Positions 39,902 to 61,278 of a DNA stretch of 64,000 bases are shown one piece after another. The stretch's first letter is position 1. The number at the start of each line of letters is the position of its first letter. The DNA lies in IMG/VR virus record IMGVR_UViG_3300027733_001253, positions 1 to 64,000 of that record. The stretch is one strand, 5' to 3'. This DNA is from a virus. A model generated the notes under the pieces. That model did not search any database. It saw only the letters and a list, made by a program, of their open reading frames with translations, and was not told where the DNA came from. The position numbers and the translations under genes were made by a program.

Positions 39902-42900
39902 CTGTCTTGATTACTGCAAAGTTAATGATTGGTGCTTCGGCAACAGCAGGCGATACTACATTATAAATTTGTACAGCAAACGATCCTGCTGCTACATTAG
40001 CAACATTGAGTATATAGCTACCAACAGTACCAGATCGTTGGCTCAATATAATTACATCAGTTGCTGCTACTGTAGTATTAGTAACAGTAAACACATTGGT
40101 TGTATTTGCTGTAGTAATTGTACTGAACAATGTAATAGCACCAGTAATGTTACTGATAGTAACCGAATTATTACGATTAGCTGTTTGAGTATTAGCACCA
40201 ATAGTGCTGTTATATCCTAATCCACCTGCACCGTTTACACGTAACCCTGTTCCAGTAATAACTACTACATTGGCATTACCTGCTGAACTGAAGTTTATAT
40301 TTCCATTAGCTGCAGGAATATTTATATTACTATTTCCGTTTGCTAATGTACCAATGATGTTACCACCAAAGAAGCTGTTACCTGCTGCAACATATAGTGC
40401 ATATGGGTTAGTTATTGTCATATTCGTACCAGCAGTTGGCTGTGCTTGAATATAGAAAGTAGCCGCATTGGTTGCTGTTACTGTAGTATTTGCTGCTGCA
40501 TAAGTTGGGGTAGCAATCGCATGTGCTGCTGCAACTGACAATGTACCGGATGCCGCTGCTGAATTGTCCGTATAAGTTGAAGATATACTTCTAATACCCA
40601 TAACACCGGTGACTGTACTCACGTTAGCATTACCAGTAACTGCACCGTTTGCTGTATAACTATTAGAAGTTATAGCATTTGCACCAGATATGTTGCCACC
40701 GGTACCAGAACCAATAGTTACGTTTGTGCCTTGAACTGTAAGATTACCAGTGATGTTTGCAGTACCAGATATATTAGCACCGGTATTAGAAAATACTGCT
40801 ACATTACTAGTACCACCGACGGATAGAGTAATATTGCCGGCAGCTGATGGGATACTTACGTTACTATTGCCATTTGCATATATACCAGTTAAGTTAGCTG
40901 CATTTAAGTTACCAGTAATGTTGGCAGTACCAGATATATTAGCACCCGTGTTAGATATTACTAATACGTTAGCTGTACCAGTTACTGATATATTAACATT
41001 TCCGTTTGCTGATGGGATATTTATGTTACTATTACCATTCGCAATACCACCAATTAAGTTACCAACTGTCAAGTTAGCAGAAATAGTAACGTTACCGTTA
41101 AAGTATGAGTTAGCCGGTGTTGATGCACCACCAACCCACAATGCATATCTATTAGTTATTGTTACATTACTGCCAGCAGTTGGTGCACCTAATATTGCCA
41201 TCGTTGCTGCGTTACCATACGTAACAAGAAGATTTGACGCTGCCATAGTTGGTATATCAAATCCATGTGCGCCTGCTAGTGTGATAGAAGTTGAAGCCAA
41301 ACTAATAGTATCTGTATATGTAGCTTGAGTTGCTCTTATACCAACGTTATTAGCGACTGGTATAGTGGTACTAAAATTCATATTACCGTACGCAACGCCG
41401 TTAGCAGTAATTGTATTAGCAATAAATGAAGTGTTTGCAGCTTGTACTAGAACACCAGTATTAGCTATTATCATAACATTTGCTACACCACCAACATCAG
41501 TAAGTATATTACCATTTGCTACTGGAATACTAAAATCAGTATTTCCATTTGCAAAAATTCCAATTAAATTACCAGCTGTTAAATTACCCGGTACATTAAC
41601 ACCAATGTCAGTAACTATTAATACGTTTGCATTACCTGCTGATGATATATTAACATTTCCGTTAGCAACTGGTATATTTACATTACTGCTACCATTACTA
41701 ATCAATGCACCACTGGTAGCTATACCAGTTAATAGTGAACCATTACCTGCAAAGAAGGGTGCAGTAACTGTATTAGAATAAAATCCGTTTCCAGTGACGT
41801 TTGCACCGGTATTAGAAACAACTAATACATTAGCAGTACCAGTGGCACTCATAGTAATGTTACCATTTGCTATGACTGTCACATTGCTATTACCATTTAT
41901 TAAAGAAGTGCCAGCACTGATAGTAAGACCAGTCAATTGACTACCATTACCTATGAAGAATGCTCCACTGACATTACCGGTTGTATTAATATTACCACTG
42001 CCTGTATTCAATGTGCCGGCTACGTTAACGCCAGTTGATGTTACAACTACAACGTTTGGTACACTTGTTACCGAGATAGTGACATTTGAATTTGCTACTA
42101 CGTTTACATTACTATTTCCATTAGCTATACTTGATGTTGTTGGAAAAATGCCAGTCAATAGACTACCATTGCCTATGAAGAATGCTCCACTTACGTTACC
42201 CGTAGTATTAATATTCCCACTACCAGTGTTCAATGTGCCATTGATATTAGCGCCAGTTCCAGTTACTACTAATATGTTAGCATTACCTGCTGATGATATA
42301 TTAACGTTTCCGTTTGCTGCTGGTATGTTTACATTACTGTTACCATTTGCGTGAGACCCCAATAGGTTAGCTGCACTTAAATTACCAGTGACACTTACAT
42401 TACCACTGAAGTTTCCAGTACCTGCTACGTTCACGCCAGTACCAGTGATTGTCAATGTTGTGTTACCAACCGCAGCTACAGTTACGTTTCCGTTTGCTGC
42501 TGGTATATTTATATTACTGTTACCATTACTGAATGTAGTAAAAGTAAGACCAGTTAAGAATGCACCGTTACCTGTGAAGAAGTTAGCACTCAAGTTACCG
42601 TTAGCATCTCTCTGAGCAATTGTATTTGCTGTGTTTGCAGATGTAGGTGTATTACCTTGCAATGCGTTAGCATTTAAGTTTGCTACAACTGTGGTCGAAG
42701 TAACTATTAATGGAGCAGTACCTGTTGCGACAGTAGATATAATCTGTCCTGCTGTACCTAAATTACCTACGTTTGCATTACCGGCAATGTTAGCTGTACC
42801 TGTGATATTAGCGCCAGTTCCAGTCACTACCAATATATTAGCATTACCTACTGCTGATATATTAACGTTCCCGTTTGCTGCTGGAATATTTACATTACTA

Positions 42901-45900
42901 TTGCCATTTGACACAAATGTGCCAGCACTTACACTGATACCGGTCAACTGACTACCATTGCCTATGAAGAATGCTGCTGTTACATTTGCACCAAAGGTAC
43001 CTGTATTAGCTGAAATCACATTAGCACCTGTAACATTACCGCCGACACCGCCGCCCACTGTTAAGGCAGATGTAACTACGCCGGTGTTACTTACTACCAT
43101 TACATTTGAAACACCAGTAGCACTCATAGTGATATTGCCGTTTGCAGTAGCTATATTTACATTACTGTTTCCATTACTGATACTTGCACCACCGCCGCCT
43201 CCCCCTGATTGTGCTACCCAACTTAAGTTACCGGCACCGTCTGTACTTAGTACATATGTGCTAGAACCACCTGTAATTTTTACATTACTCACAGAACCTA
43301 AATTTGAGGTATTTGTTACTTGAAGATTTCCGGTTACTGTAAGTTGATTGGTTGTTTTATCAAATGTTAGATTAGCACTACCATTTGCAGTGCTAGCGTC
43401 ATTGAATATAATTTGTGTGTTACTACCAGCGACTGGTCCTGTTGCACCAGTCGCTCCGTTATAACCAGTAGCGCCAGTAGCACCTGTACTACCTATACCA
43501 GTAGCACCAGTTGCTCCGTCATTGCCTGTTGCACCTGTTGCGCCTGTACTACCTAAACCAGTAGCACCTGTACTACCTACTGCTCCCGTCGCGCCAGTAC
43601 TACCTAATCCAGTAGCGCCTGTAGCGCCTGAAAAACTAGTTAGTCCAGTCAATTGACTACCATTGCCTAAGAAGTACGCTGCTGTTACGTTAGCAGTAAA
43701 ATTACCTGTGTTTGCACTTATAACATTAGCCCCACTGATGTTTCCACCTGTGCCTGCACCCGTTACTATATTTCCAGTAACTGTTAATAAACTGGAAGTT
43801 TTATCGAATGTTAAGTTAGCACTACCATTAGCAACACCTGCATCATTGAATATGATTTGTGTATTAGATCCTGCAATCGGACCTGTAGCGCCAGTAGCAC
43901 CATCATATCCAGTAGCACCAGTTGCACCTGTACTACCTAAACCAGTAGCACCCGTTGCACCTGTACTACCTAATCCTGTTGCACCAGTAGCACCATCATA
44001 TCCAGTAGCACCAGTTGCACCTGTACTACCTAAACCAGTAGCACCCGTTGCACCTGCACCTGTAGCACCTGTAGCACCCCCGCTGCTAGTAATACCGGTC
44101 AATTGACTACCATTACCTAAGAAATATGATGCGGTTACATTAGCAGTAAAATTACCTGTGTTTGCACTTATAACATTAGCCCCACTGATGTTTCCACCTG
44201 TGCCTGCACCCGTTATGATGTTACCAGTGATATTCGCTGTACCTGCAACATTCATACCAGTACCAGTAACTATTACAACATTAGCGTTGCCTACAGCACT
44301 TAAGTTGATGTTACCATTTGCTGACGGGATGCTTACATTGCTATTGCCATTAAATATAGTATTACTACTTGTAGATATACCGGTCAATTGACTACCATTT
44401 CCCAAGAAGTATCCGGCAGTTACATTACCTGTACCAGTGATTATACCACTACCAAATCCTAAATTACCTACATTAGCATTACCTACAACATTCAAAGTAG
44501 TAGCAAAGTTACCAGAATTAGCACTTAAAACATTAGCTCCGGTGATATTGCCGCCAGTGCCTGCACCAGTTATTATGTTACCAGTGATTGTTAATACGCT
44601 AGATGTCTTATCAAATGTTAAGTTAGCACTACCATTTGCTGTACCTGCATCATTGAATATGATTTGTGTATTAGATCCTGCAATCGGACCTGTAGCGCCA
44701 GTTGCTCCGTTATTACCCGCTGCACCTGTTGCACCAGTGCTACCTAAACCAGTAGCACCCTGAGCACCTGTTGCACCTGTACTACCTAAACCAGTAGCAC
44801 CAGTTGCACCGTCATTACCTGCTGTACCTGTTGCACCTTGGGCACCAGTTGCACCTGTACTACCTAAACCAGTTGCACCTGTTGCACCTTGATCACCTGT
44901 TGCACCTTGGGCACCAGTTGCACCTGTACTACCTAAACCAGTTGCACCTGTTGCACCTTGGGCGCCAGTTGCACCTGTGCTACCTAAATTGCCTGTTGCA
45001 CCAGTTGCACCAGTTGCACCAGTACTACCTAAGCCAGTTGCACCAGTTGCACCGTCATTGCCTGCTGCACCTGTAGCACCCGTGCTACCTAATCCAGTAG
45101 CGCCCGTCGCTCCAATTGCACCAGTACTACCTACACCAGTTGCACCAGTACTACCTACACCAGTTGCACCAGTACTACCTACACCAGTTGCACCTGTCGC
45201 ACCAGTACTACCTAAACCAGTAGCTCCAGTTGCACCAGTCGCACCTGCACCTGTAGCACCAGTGGCGCCGCTGCTACTTGAAAGACCGGTCAATTGACTA
45301 CCATTACCTAAGAAATATGATGCTGTTACATTAGCACTGAAATTACCTGTATTTGCACTTAATACATTTGCACCAGTTAAATTACCACCTGTAGCTGAAC
45401 CTATTGTTAAATTACCAGAGATATTTGTTGTACCTGCAACATTCATACCAGTACCAGTTACTATCACTACATTAGCGTTACCAACAGCACTAATAGTTAT
45501 ATTACCATTGGCCACTGGAATATTTACATTACTATTACCATTTGACAATGAACCGGCACTACCTACACCTGTCAATTGACTACCATTACCGATAAAATAA
45601 TTAGCACTTAAATTGCCACTTGCATCTCTTACTGCAACTGTATTTGCCGTATTTGCTGTTGCTGTAGTATATCCATCAAGTAAATCAGCATTCAAGTTTG
45701 CTACTACTGTATTTGAACTAACAATAAACGGAGCAGTACCTGTTGTTACATTCGAGGTAAACACATTTGCAAATATTACATTAGCACCAGTTAAATTACC
45801 ACCTGTAGCTGAACCTATTGTTAAATTACCAGAGATATTTGCAGTTCCTGCAACATTCATGCCGGTACCAGTGATAATTACTACGTTACTATTACCCACA

Positions 45901-47720
45901 GCACTCATAGTAATGTTACCGTTCGCAGCAGGAATGTTTACATTACTATTTCCATTGCTGATGCTAGCAGGAGTACCAGTTGCAATACCAGTTAATTGAC
46001 TACCATTGCCAATATAGTAAGTAGCACTAACATTACCAGTTACTGCTAACACGTTGGTTGTTTTGTTAAAAGTTAGATTAGCACTACCATTCGCAACACC
46101 TGCGTCATTGAATACAACTTGAGTATTACTTCCGGCAATCGGACCAGTTGCACCAGTTGCACCGTCATTGCCTGCTGCACCTGTTGCACCTGTACTACCT
46201 AAACCAGTTGCACCTGTAGCACCTGTACTACCTAAACCAGTTGCACCAGTAGCACCTGTACTACCTAAACCAGTTGCGCCAGTGGCACCATTATATCCAG
46301 TAGCACCAGTAGCACCAGTTGAACCTGTAAAACTAGTAAGTCCAGTCAATTGACTACCATTGCCAATAAAGTATGCTGCTGTTACATTAGCAGTAAAATT
46401 ACCTGTGTTAGCACTAATAACATTAGCACCAGTTAAGTTACCACCAGTGGCTGATCCTATAGTTAAATTACCAGAGATGTTTGCTGTACCAGTGATATTA
46501 GCGCCAGTACCAGTAACAGTCAATGTTGTGTTGCCTACTGCTGCTATAGTTACGTTTCCATTAGCTGTTGCTATGTATACGTTGCTATTCCCATTCGCTA
46601 ATGCACCTACAAAATTACTTGCGGTTACATTACCAACTACTGCTAATACATTAGTTGTTTTATTGAATGTTAAATTAGCACTACCATTCGCAGTGCCGGC
46701 GTCATTGAATACAATTTGAGTATTACTGCCTGCAACTGGTCCTGTTGCTCCGGTTGCGCCATTAAAGCCAGTTGCACCAGTGGCGCCCGTAGCACCTAAA
46801 CCAGTGGCTCCTGTAGCACCCGTACTGCCTAAACCAGTTGCACCTGTGGCACCTGTACTACCTAATCCAGTTGCTCCTGTGCTACCTTGATTACCTGTTG
46901 CACCAGTTGCACCAGTTGCACCAGTACTACCTAAGCCAGTTGCTCCTGTGGCTCCATCATTACCAGTAGCGCCAGTACTACCTAAGCCAGTTGCTCCTGT
47001 GCTACCTTGATTACCAGTTGCACCAGTTGCACCTGTACTACCTAAACCAGTTGCACCTGTGCTACCTGAATTGCCTGTTGCTCCTGTAGCACCCGTTGCT
47101 CCAGTACTACCTGTATATCCAGTAGCGCCTGTTGCACCGCTACTACTTGGAAGTCCTGTCAATTGACTACCATTACCTATGAAATATGCAGCAGCAACGT
47201 TAGCACTAAAATTTCCTGTACCAGCTACATTCACCCCAGTACCAGTGATTGTTAGTGTTGTGTTACCAGCAGCAGCTACAGTCACATTGCCGTTTGCGGT
47301 AGCGATATAGATATTACTATTGCCATTCGCTAGTGTACCTATGATATTACCAGTGAAACGTGCGTTTCCCCCTGCTAATAATGAATATGAGTTAGTTATC
47401 GTAGCATTTGTATTAGCTACTGGTCCACCTGCGATATAGAAAGTAGCTGCGTTTGTGAACGTGACACCTGTGTTCGCCGCTGCTAAGTTTGGTGCAGCAA
47501 ATGCGTGTATAGCTGCATTAGCTACTGTCGCTGATGATGCAGCAGAATTATCTGTATATGTAGCAAAAACACCACGGAAACCTAAGTTTGCAGTTACAGT
47601 GGCGATATTAACATTACCTGTAGCGTTTCCCGAGACGGTTACTGAGTTGCTGGTTGTACTAGCGAATGTGAAGTTATTCGCTGAGTCAATTGCTACCGGT
47701 TGTATCGTTAAAACTGCCAT
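39897..47720 (-). CDS. Giant tail-fibre protein (2607 aa) with collagen-like blocks
   Basis: The N-terminal 160 residues form a module with YTDNSAA...NAATFYI...ITNSY that returns twice near the C-terminus. Between them alternate collagen-like blocks of Gly-Ala-Thr and Gly-Ser-Thr triplets and beta-type units carrying [22 protein letters not shown] and [11 protein letters not shown] motifs. The last 100 residues ([10 protein letters not shown]...GSFAVQIYN...INFAVIKTA) look like a fibre head domain. Collagen triplets should form triple helices in a trimeric fibre. The repeats are also near-identical in DNA, so the length probably changes by recombination. Confidence 0.85.
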   Translation of the reverse strand: MAVLTIQPVAIDSANNFTFASTTSNSVTVSGNATGNVNIATVTANLGFRGVFATYTDNSAASSATVANAAIHAFAAPNLAAANTGVTFTNAATFYIAGGPVANTNATITNSYSLLAGGNARFTGNIIGTLANGNSNIYIATANGNVTVAAAGNTTLTITGTGVNVAGTGNFSANVAAAYFIGNGSQLTGLPSSSGATGATGYTGSTGATGATGATGNSGSTGATGLGSTGATGATGNQGSTGATGLGSTGATGNDGATGATGLGSTGATGATGATGNQGSTGATGLGSTGATGATGLGSTGATGATGLGATGATGATGFNGATGATGPVAGSNTQIVFNDAGTANGSANLTFNKTTNVLAVVGNVTASNFVGALANGNSNVYIATANGNVTIAAVGNTTLTVTGTGANITGTANISGNLTIGSATGGNLTGANVISANTGNFTANVTAAYFIGNGSQLTGLTSFTGSTGATGATGYNGATGATGLGSTGATGATGLGSTGATGATGLGSTGATGAAGNDGATGATGPIAGSNTQVVFNDAGVANGSANLTFNKTTNVLAVTGNVSATYYIGNGSQLTGIATGTPASISNGNSNVNIPAANGNITMSAVGNSNVVIITGTGMNVAGTANISGNLTIGSATGGNLTGANVIFANVFTSNVTTGTAPFIVSSNTVVANLNADLLDGYTTATANTANTVAVRDASGNLSANYFIGNGSQLTGVGSAGSLSNGNSNVNIPVANGNITISAVGNANVVIVTGTGMNVAGTTNISGNLTIGSATGGNLTGANVLSANTGNFSANVTASYFLGNGSQLTGLSSSSGATGATGAGATGATGATGLGSTGATGATGVGSTGATGVGSTGATGVGSTGAIGATGATGLGSTGATGAAGNDGATGATGLGSTGATGATGATGNLGSTGATGAQGATGATGLGSTGATGAQGATGDQGATGATGLGSTGATGAQGATGTAGNDGATGATGLGSTGATGAQGATGLGSTGATGAAGNNGATGATGPIAGSNTQIIFNDAGTANGSANLTFDKTSSVLTITGNIITGAGTGGNITGANVLSANSGNFATTLNVVGNANVGNLGFGSGIITGTGNVTAGYFLGNGSQLTGISTSSNTIFNGNSNVSIPSANGNINLSAVGNANVVIVTGTGMNVAGTANITGNIITGAGTGGNISGANVISANTGNFTANVTASYFLGNGSQLTGITSSGGATGATGAGATGATGLGSTGATGATGYDGATGATGLGSTGATGATGLGSTGATGATGYDGATGATGPIAGSNTQIIFNDAGVANGSANLTFDKTSSLLTVTGNIVTGAGTGGNISGANVISANTGNFTANVTAAYFLGNGSQLTGLTSFSGATGATGLGSTGATGAVGSTGATGLGSTGATGATGNDGATGATGIGSTGATGATGYNGATGATGPVAGSNTQIIFNDASTANGSANLTFDKTTNQLTVTGNLQVTNTSNLGSVSNVKITGGSSTYVLSTDGAGNLSWVAQSGGGGGGASISNGNSNVNIATANGNITMSATGVSNVMVVSNTGVVTSALTVGGGVGGNVTGANVISANTGTFGANVTAAFFIGNGSQLTGISVSAGTFVSNGNSNVNIPAANGNVNISAVGNANILVVTGTGANITGTANIAGNANVGNLGTAGQIISTVATGTAPLIVTSTTVVANLNANALQGNTPTSANTANTIAQRDANGNLSANFFTGNGAFLTGLTFTTFSNGNSNINIPAANGNVTVAAVGNTTLTITGTGVNVAGTGNFSGNVSVTGNLSAANLLGSHANGNSNVNIPAANGNVNISSAGNANILVVTGTGANINGTLNTGSGNINTTGNVSGAFFIGNGSLLTGIFPTTSSIANGNSNVNVVANSNVTISVTSVPNVVVVTSTGVNVAGTLNTGSGNINTTGNVSGAFFIGNGSQLTGLTISAGTSLINGNSNVTVIANGNITMSATGTANVLVVSNTGANVTGNGFYSNTVTAPFFAGNGSLLTGIATSGALISNGSSNVNIPVANGNVNISSAGNANVLIVTDIGVNVPGNLTAGNLIGIFANGNTDFSIPVANGNILTDVGGVANVMIIANTGVLVQAANTSFIANTITANGVAYGNMNFSTTIPVANNVGIRATQATYTDTISLASTSITLAGAHGFDIPTMAASNLLVTYGNAATMAILGAPTAGSNVTITNRYALWVGGASTPANSYFNGNVTISANLTVGNLIGGIANGNSNINIPSANGNVNISVTGTANVLVISNTGANISGTANITGNLNAANLTGIYANGNSNVSIPSAAGNITLSVGGTSNVAVFSNTGANISGTANITGNLTVQGTNVTIGSGTGGNISGANAITSNSYTANGAVTGNANVSTVTGVMGIRSISSTYTDNSAAASGTLSVAAAHAIATPTYAAANTTVTATNAATFYIQAQPTAGTNMTITNPYALYVAAGNSFFGGNIIGTLANGNSNINIPAANGNINFSSAGNANVVVITGTGLRVNGAGGLGYNSTIGANTQTANRNNSVTISNITGAITLFSTITTANTTNVFTVTNTTVAATDVIILSQRSGTVGSYILNVANVAAGSFAVQIYNVVSPAVAEAPIINFAVIKTA

Positions 47721-47738
47721 CTATGTTCCTTGTTCTTA

Positions 47739-47746
47739 TATTTATG
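47739..47746 (-). promoter_or_regulatory. T4 late-promoter-like octamer (CATAAATA)
   Basis: Minus-strand CATAAATA lies 19 bp before the ATG of the 2607-residue fibre gene, followed by AAGGAAC as ribosome-binding site. Confidence 0.5.
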
Positions 47747-47780
47747 CGTCTTTTGAAAGTGAATATCTAGTTGGTATGAT

Positions 47781-48395
47781 TTATTCGTACAGAATATTTA
47801 CAGTACCTGCGTCAAAACTATCTACACCGGTAGTAGTTGTTAACCTAACGGCAGTTAAGGCACTACCCAACTCAATGTAACCTGCGGTAAAAATTGTAGT
47901 TGCTTCATCGCTTCTTCCCATTATTGCAGAACAAACCCATTTATTTGTTGCCGCATCTACAAGAGTAAAAACAAATGTTCCAGATGTAAATGCCGTAGTA
48001 GCCAATGCCCTTAACAAATCAAAACCAGTACTAATAGCGCCTGCGCTTGCAGTTGATGTTGAGCCTCTAATAATTGAAGATGTACCAGCATACCCAGATG
48101 CAACGTATGTCGGCGTGCCACCTGTTCCAAGCTGGGCAGTTAAATTTCCAGATGTGCCGTTTGTTGATACTGCAAACAATTGCAATGTGATTCTTTTTGC
48201 CCAACTTGGGATATTGGGAAATCCTACGCTTGTGCCACTAGCAGTTACAGAAGTACCTGAACTAATTGCTCCGCCTAAAATCGTTTTGTTCGTTAATGTT
48301 TGTGTGTCAGTCGTACCAACGACAGCACTTGTAGGATTTCCAACACCACCAGCTGGAAATGTGATTCCCGTATCACCGTTTATTATCGCTGCCAT
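47781..48395 (-). CDS. Tail-fibre tip or accessory protein
   Basis: The 204-residue protein begins AAIINGDTGITFPAGG and continues with GTTDTQTLTNKTI, a phrase frequent in phage tail-fibre proteins, then NIPSWAKRITLQLFAVST and a beta-rich end. This fits a virion protein of the tail-fibre region with a compact beta-sandwich head. GGAG precedes the ATG. The same protein family may decorate the fibre described above. Confidence 0.7.
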   Translation of the reverse strand: MAAIINGDTGITFPAGGVGNPTSAVVGTTDTQTLTNKTILGGAISSGTSVTASGTSVGFPNIPSWAKRITLQLFAVSTNGTSGNLTAQLGTGGTPTYVASGYAGTSSIIRGSTSTASAGAISTGFDLLRALATTAFTSGTFVFTLVDAATNKWVCSAIMGRSDEATTIFTAGYIELGSALTAVRLTTTTGVDSFDAGTVNILYE

Positions 48396-48396
48396 A

Positions 48397-49074
48397 TTAA
48401 CTCCATGTTCCTATACTTGTATTCGATCCACTAGCACCTAGTGGAGAGATTTTGAAATAGCTGCCAATAGCTGTAGTGTATGCGCCACCTGGCGCTGCGC
48501 TTAGTGTATATTGCGGAATAAATGTACCGCCGGCGTTAACAGAAACTGTACCTTTTATTAGACAAAAAAACTGAAGACCAGCAAGGGCCAAAGGGCCAGT
48601 TACAGCAGTATTTGTAGCTGTTTGTATATACAACGCCATATCAGGGGCGCCTCCAGCAAAAGCTCCTGTTTTAAACAACCCTTGTACATCATATCCAATA
48701 TTGTTTATAGTAGCTGTTCCTCCAAATCCAAGCCCGTACGCATGAGATGTTGTCCCGGCTGTTTTGCTTAATGCGTAAACAGCTTCAAACTGATATACCG
48801 TACTACCGATCAATGTAACCCCAACCCCTAATATGCTTTGTGCTGTATTCACATTCGCACCAACCAAATCACTATTCAATCTATAGAACTGTTCTGCTGG
48901 AATACGACCAGTACCTAATCCATTCACCGTTGCGGATGGATATTGACTAGTGTCTACCAATAATGCGTTAGTACCATTAGTCTGTAGTTGAAGATTACCA
49001 GTAGAGTCTGAGACATACTTCAGTCCCGGAACACCGCTGACTACACCGTTATCTGCATTTATTATAGTTGCCAT
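48397..49074 (-). CDS. Tail-fibre-associated beta-rich protein
   Basis: It is 225 residues long. It has an N-terminal ATIINADNGVVSGVPGLKYVSDSTGNLQLQTNG unit typical of tail-fibre starts, then AEQFYRLNS...STVYQFEAVYALSKTAGTTSHAYGLGFGG, a beta-sandwich domain seen in phage tail tips. A GGAG ribosome-binding site sits in the 3-bp gap region after the preceding gene. It probably binds host surface or caps the fibre. Confidence 0.7.
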   Translation of the reverse strand: MATIINADNGVVSGVPGLKYVSDSTGNLQLQTNGTNALLVDTSQYPSATVNGLGTGRIPAEQFYRLNSDLVGANVNTAQSILGVGVTLIGSTVYQFEAVYALSKTAGTTSHAYGLGFGGTATINNIGYDVQGLFKTGAFAGGAPDMALYIQTATNTAVTGPLALAGLQFFCLIKGTVSVNAGGTFIPQYTLSAAPGGAYTTAIGSYFKISPLGASGSNTSIGTWS

Positions 49075-49077
49075 ATG

Positions 49078-49974
49078 TTATAACTCCGCATTGGCTATCC
49101 AACTGAATCCAGTTACGTTACTAAATTTCGCATAAAAATTATCTGTGCTTATGAGTGGACCAACTGTGACTGATCCAGTTACCCCTGCTGTGGTTACTGC
49201 ACCAGTTACTCGTTTAGTGACTTTATAATATTGCATTGCATAATCAGCATTACTTACGCCACCACCAATTTCATAATATCTCTGACAAAATTGTAATTCT
49301 GTAATTATTGAACGATAATCAAACGATGTAGCTTGAGTTCCTTCTTCAAGTTGAATAGTATCAATTACCCATGTACCGCTCGTCTGTGCGCCCACTGTGA
49401 ATACTATTTGAATTCCAGTAGTAGCCGCTGATGGTATAGCTATCTGCGCTGAATATTGCGCCCTAGATGATGTGACTGTGAATGTTCCCGTAGCTATCTG
49501 TGTCACTGTCGGACTTGCTAATGAACCAAATGTGTTTGCTGTATTAGCGTAATAAGCTGTCCATGTAACAGTTGTTAGTAATGAATTAGAGATATAACAA
49601 CTAAGGGTAGCAGTTGAGTTTGCTAAATCATAACAATTAAGTTGCTCAATGCGTTGACCAAACCCAATCGCAGTAACACTCGCTGCACCTGTGAATTGAT
49701 AGCGATATTGTGATGATAGATATGTTCCAGCTATCTGTTGACCAGTGACATTTGCACCAGTACAATATGCATACCATCTGTCTACAGTATAAGCAATAGC
49801 CGCAGCCGCTGTTATAGTTTGTGCTGCGCCACTATTTCTTTGATCAATTGATAGTCCACCATTGATGATACGATTTTTGAACCCAAAAGTATTTACCGAT
49901 GACACGCTACCCGTGACAGATAGTGCGTTCGCTGAGGGTGTTATTGAATCTATCGCTAATGTTCCGTATGGCAT
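49078..49974 (-). CDS. Tail-fibre carbohydrate-binding-type protein
   Basis: The 298-residue protein contains FKNRIINGGLSIDQRN, YTVDRWYAYCTG, DTIQLEEGTQATSFDYRSI and ELQFCQRYYEIGG, a well-known order of motifs in tail-fibre or tail-spike head domains of many phages. The central 150 residues have a jelly-roll carbohydrate-binding look. A GATAAATA octamer lies 23 bp upstream. The likely role is recognition of a host glycan. Confidence 0.8.
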   Translation of the reverse strand: MPYGTLAIDSITPSANALSVTGSVSSVNTFGFKNRIINGGLSIDQRNSGAAQTITAAAAIAYTVDRWYAYCTGANVTGQQIAGTYLSSQYRYQFTGAASVTAIGFGQRIEQLNCYDLANSTATLSCYISNSLLTTVTWTAYYANTANTFGSLASPTVTQIATGTFTVTSSRAQYSAQIAIPSAATTGIQIVFTVGAQTSGTWVIDTIQLEEGTQATSFDYRSIITELQFCQRYYEIGGGVSNADYAMQYYKVTKRVTGAVTTAGVTGSVTVGPLISTDNFYAKFSNVTGFSWIANAEL

Positions 49975-49996
49975 TCTTTAATTATCTTTCAGTAAG

Positions 49997-50004
49997 TATT
50001 TATC
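49997..50004 (-). promoter_or_regulatory. T4 late-promoter-like octamer (GATAAATA)
   Basis: Minus-strand GATAAATA, one base from the T4 late consensus, sits 23 bp before the ATG at 49974 in the short gap between two fibre genes. Confidence 0.45.
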
Positions 50005-50027
50005 CGTTACCATTATCTAGTTTCATT

Positions 50028-58940
<8,913 letters not shown>

Positions 58941-58947
58941 GATTTAG

Positions 58948-61275
58948 TTAGTTGCTTGCCGCTCTCAATGATAATGCTGTAACAGTTTGTCCGCTTGTTA
59001 ATCCTACCCTTAAATAAATTTCATTTTGTGCTGTACTAGAACTACTTACAGTTCCAAAGGTCGCAGTAATGAATTTATTTGTCTGTACTATATTTATCGG
59101 AGCTGTTCCTCCCAATGCAGAACCGTCACTTCCATTACCACCAGCAGCTACATTCGCACCCGGAACTCCTGCTCCAGCATACGAAACTGTCATATCTAAC
59201 CAACCATTTGCAGTTGAAGTGTTATCAATGGTACTTCCAGGCAAAGCTACCCATAATCCAGCTATGTTCCCTGACCATCCTACATCAAATTTAGATACAG
59301 ATGTTCTAACAACTTTAAAAGTAAAATACTGTGTACCACTTCTACCAGTGCTTAAATCAGGGCCAACTGGTAAATAACCCGTTGAGTAATTTGTTTGATC
59401 ATGTTTTAATACATTTGCTACTACGGTTGCATCGTATACTCTTAATAAACTTGACTGACTATCAAATGCAGTTTCATATCCTGTAAAGTATGGAGTATTA
59501 CTTGCACCTGGGTTTAATATTCTAAATGCTAATCCAGATCCAACCCCTATCGTTGAACCAATATAAATATTAGCTTCTTGTATAACACTCAATGAACTTA
59601 CTGTTCCTGTTTTATATAATACATTGGCACCTAATGTAGTAGTGAATGACTGTGTTCCAGTAGCATAACTGTTTAGTACATTAACACTTGGTCCAGTTGT
59701 ACTTGCACCAAATCCTGATATTATACTACTAGTAGTTGATACTGCTTGCGAACCAGAACTTACATATAAATTTTGTGCTAGTGGTGTAGTAACGCCTGCC
59801 GTAGCGTATGTTACTGATGTTGGTGCAGCAAATGCGCCACCTGCTGTTCCTGTTACAAACGCATCACTCACTGGATACATGTTTCCACTTAATTTTGTAC
59901 AGTTAAATCCAATGGTAAAATTATTAGTATTAGCATAATGTGGAACAGTACTTGAGTATGTATAAGTAGGTGACCCGGGCGCAGTTATTGATAGTGAACT
60001 GAATGTGGGAGTGCCGGGTGAACTTGAATCATAGAACCAATTTGCAGTATTAGTGTTACTAGTAGCTGAATCTCTTATGTATACTTCATTCCAACCTTGA
60101 GTTACTGTACCTGAGGCTCTTGAAGAAAACACACTCCAAAACCCGGCAGTAATATTTGCATTGACTGTATTATAGTCAGCATTATTGAATATAACTAAAT
60201 TACTATAAACACCGTTTCCATTTAAACTAGTAGTAAGTATTCTACTTCCTGCATTGGCGCCATTCAGAAATGCAGTAATTGTTCCACTATCACCCGGGCC
60301 AGCGTTAGCTATATTGCTTGTAGTGTATGTTGCTACTCTGGTTACGGTTGATACCGTTGTTCCACCTGCTACTGATTTGTTTGCGCCAGGAGTATTATCA
60401 GTTTGAACATAGTTTGCCATACGATATGATGACAAGCTATTAATAGTTATTGATTGACTGGCAGGGAAATTAGGGGGAGACGGGGGAACTAATTTCCCTA
60501 ATACTGTATTTAATTGGGCGATGGCGTTTGACACTGTTGAGTCCGTGGTAAAAGATATTGCATTGCTTACTAGATTTCCTTGACTAGGACTACCTAATGC
60601 AATGTTCGTTGCTCCACCTGCTGTATTTGAGATAGTTACTGTATTGCTTACAGTTAATGTTCCATTGATATTGGCACCAGTGCTAGTAACCACTGCTACA
60701 TTTGCGTTACCATTGACTGATATGAAAACATTACCATTTGCTGTTGGGATAGAAACATTACTAGTTCCATTGCTAATCTCATTGTCTGAGATGTTTCCTA
60801 AATTAGCAGAGAATGTGATTTGTTGTGGGTATGCTAAGGCATTAGTTGTGATATCTATACCAGAGCCGGCTATGAACTGTACAGTATCTTCACCTACCGC
60901 AACAAGACTGGTTTGACCTGCAACTTCCCAAGTTTTGAATGAACTACCTAATTGAATTAATGCATTGCCATTACCTAAATTAGTTACACTAAAACCTGTT
61001 GTGGTGTCAAATAATAAATTAGCTACACTTGTTACTGTATTACTAATTGTTCCAGTCGTGTATTGACTTACATTTAAGCTAGAGCCGCCGGAACTTATAT
61101 TGGTTAAATAACCACCGTCTCCTACAAAGAAGCTATTGGTAGAAACATTGCCAGAAAAATTTCCAAGGTTGGCGCTAACATTCGCAAAATTTGCGTTTCT
61201 GTTAGCATCAATTACAAGACTAGCACTGCTTCCAACGCTAACCCCGGTATCCGCGTTGAATGCTTGAGTTGCCAT
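58948..61275 (-). CDS. Large virion structural protein (775 aa), fibre/whisker type
   Basis: The N-terminus has FNADTGVSVGSSASLVIDANRN and GDGGYLTNI units like the other fibre genes. Then ANLLFDTTTGFSVTN and a long beta-rich body with many Thr, Ser and Asn. Conserved-looking FKTWEVAGQTSLVAVGEDTVQFIAG and PGANVAAGGNGSDGS segments occur in T4-like aquatic phage structural proteins. It is a structural component of the tail-fibre or baseplate periphery, and the exact role is unknown. It is separated from its neighbours by 3-7 nt, so it is one operon with them. Confidence 0.75.
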   Translation of the reverse strand: MATQAFNADTGVSVGSSASLVIDANRNANFANVSANLGNFSGNVSTNSFFVGDGGYLTNISSGGSSLNVSQYTTGTISNTVTSVANLLFDTTTGFSVTNLGNGNALIQLGSSFKTWEVAGQTSLVAVGEDTVQFIAGSGIDITTNALAYPQQITFSANLGNISDNEISNGTSNVSIPTANGNVFISVNGNANVAVVTSTGANINGTLTVSNTVTISNTAGGATNIALGSPSQGNLVSNAISFTTDSTVSNAIAQLNTVLGKLVPPSPPNFPASQSITINSLSSYRMANYVQTDNTPGANKSVAGGTTVSTVTRVATYTTSNIANAGPGDSGTITAFLNGANAGSRILTTSLNGNGVYSNLVIFNNADYNTVNANITAGFWSVFSSRASGTVTQGWNEVYIRDSATSNTNTANWFYDSSSPGTPTFSSLSITAPGSPTYTYSSTVPHYANTNNFTIGFNCTKLSGNMYPVSDAFVTGTAGGAFAAPTSVTYATAGVTTPLAQNLYVSSGSQAVSTTSSIISGFGASTTGPSVNVLNSYATGTQSFTTTLGANVLYKTGTVSSLSVIQEANIYIGSTIGVGSGLAFRILNPGASNTPYFTGYETAFDSQSSLLRVYDATVVANVLKHDQTNYSTGYLPVGPDLSTGRSGTQYFTFKVVRTSVSKFDVGWSGNIAGLWVALPGSTIDNTSTANGWLDMTVSYAGAGVPGANVAAGGNGSDGSALGGTAPINIVQTNKFITATFGTVSSSSTAQNEIYLRVGLTSGQTVTALSLRAASN

Positions 61276-61278
61276 TTA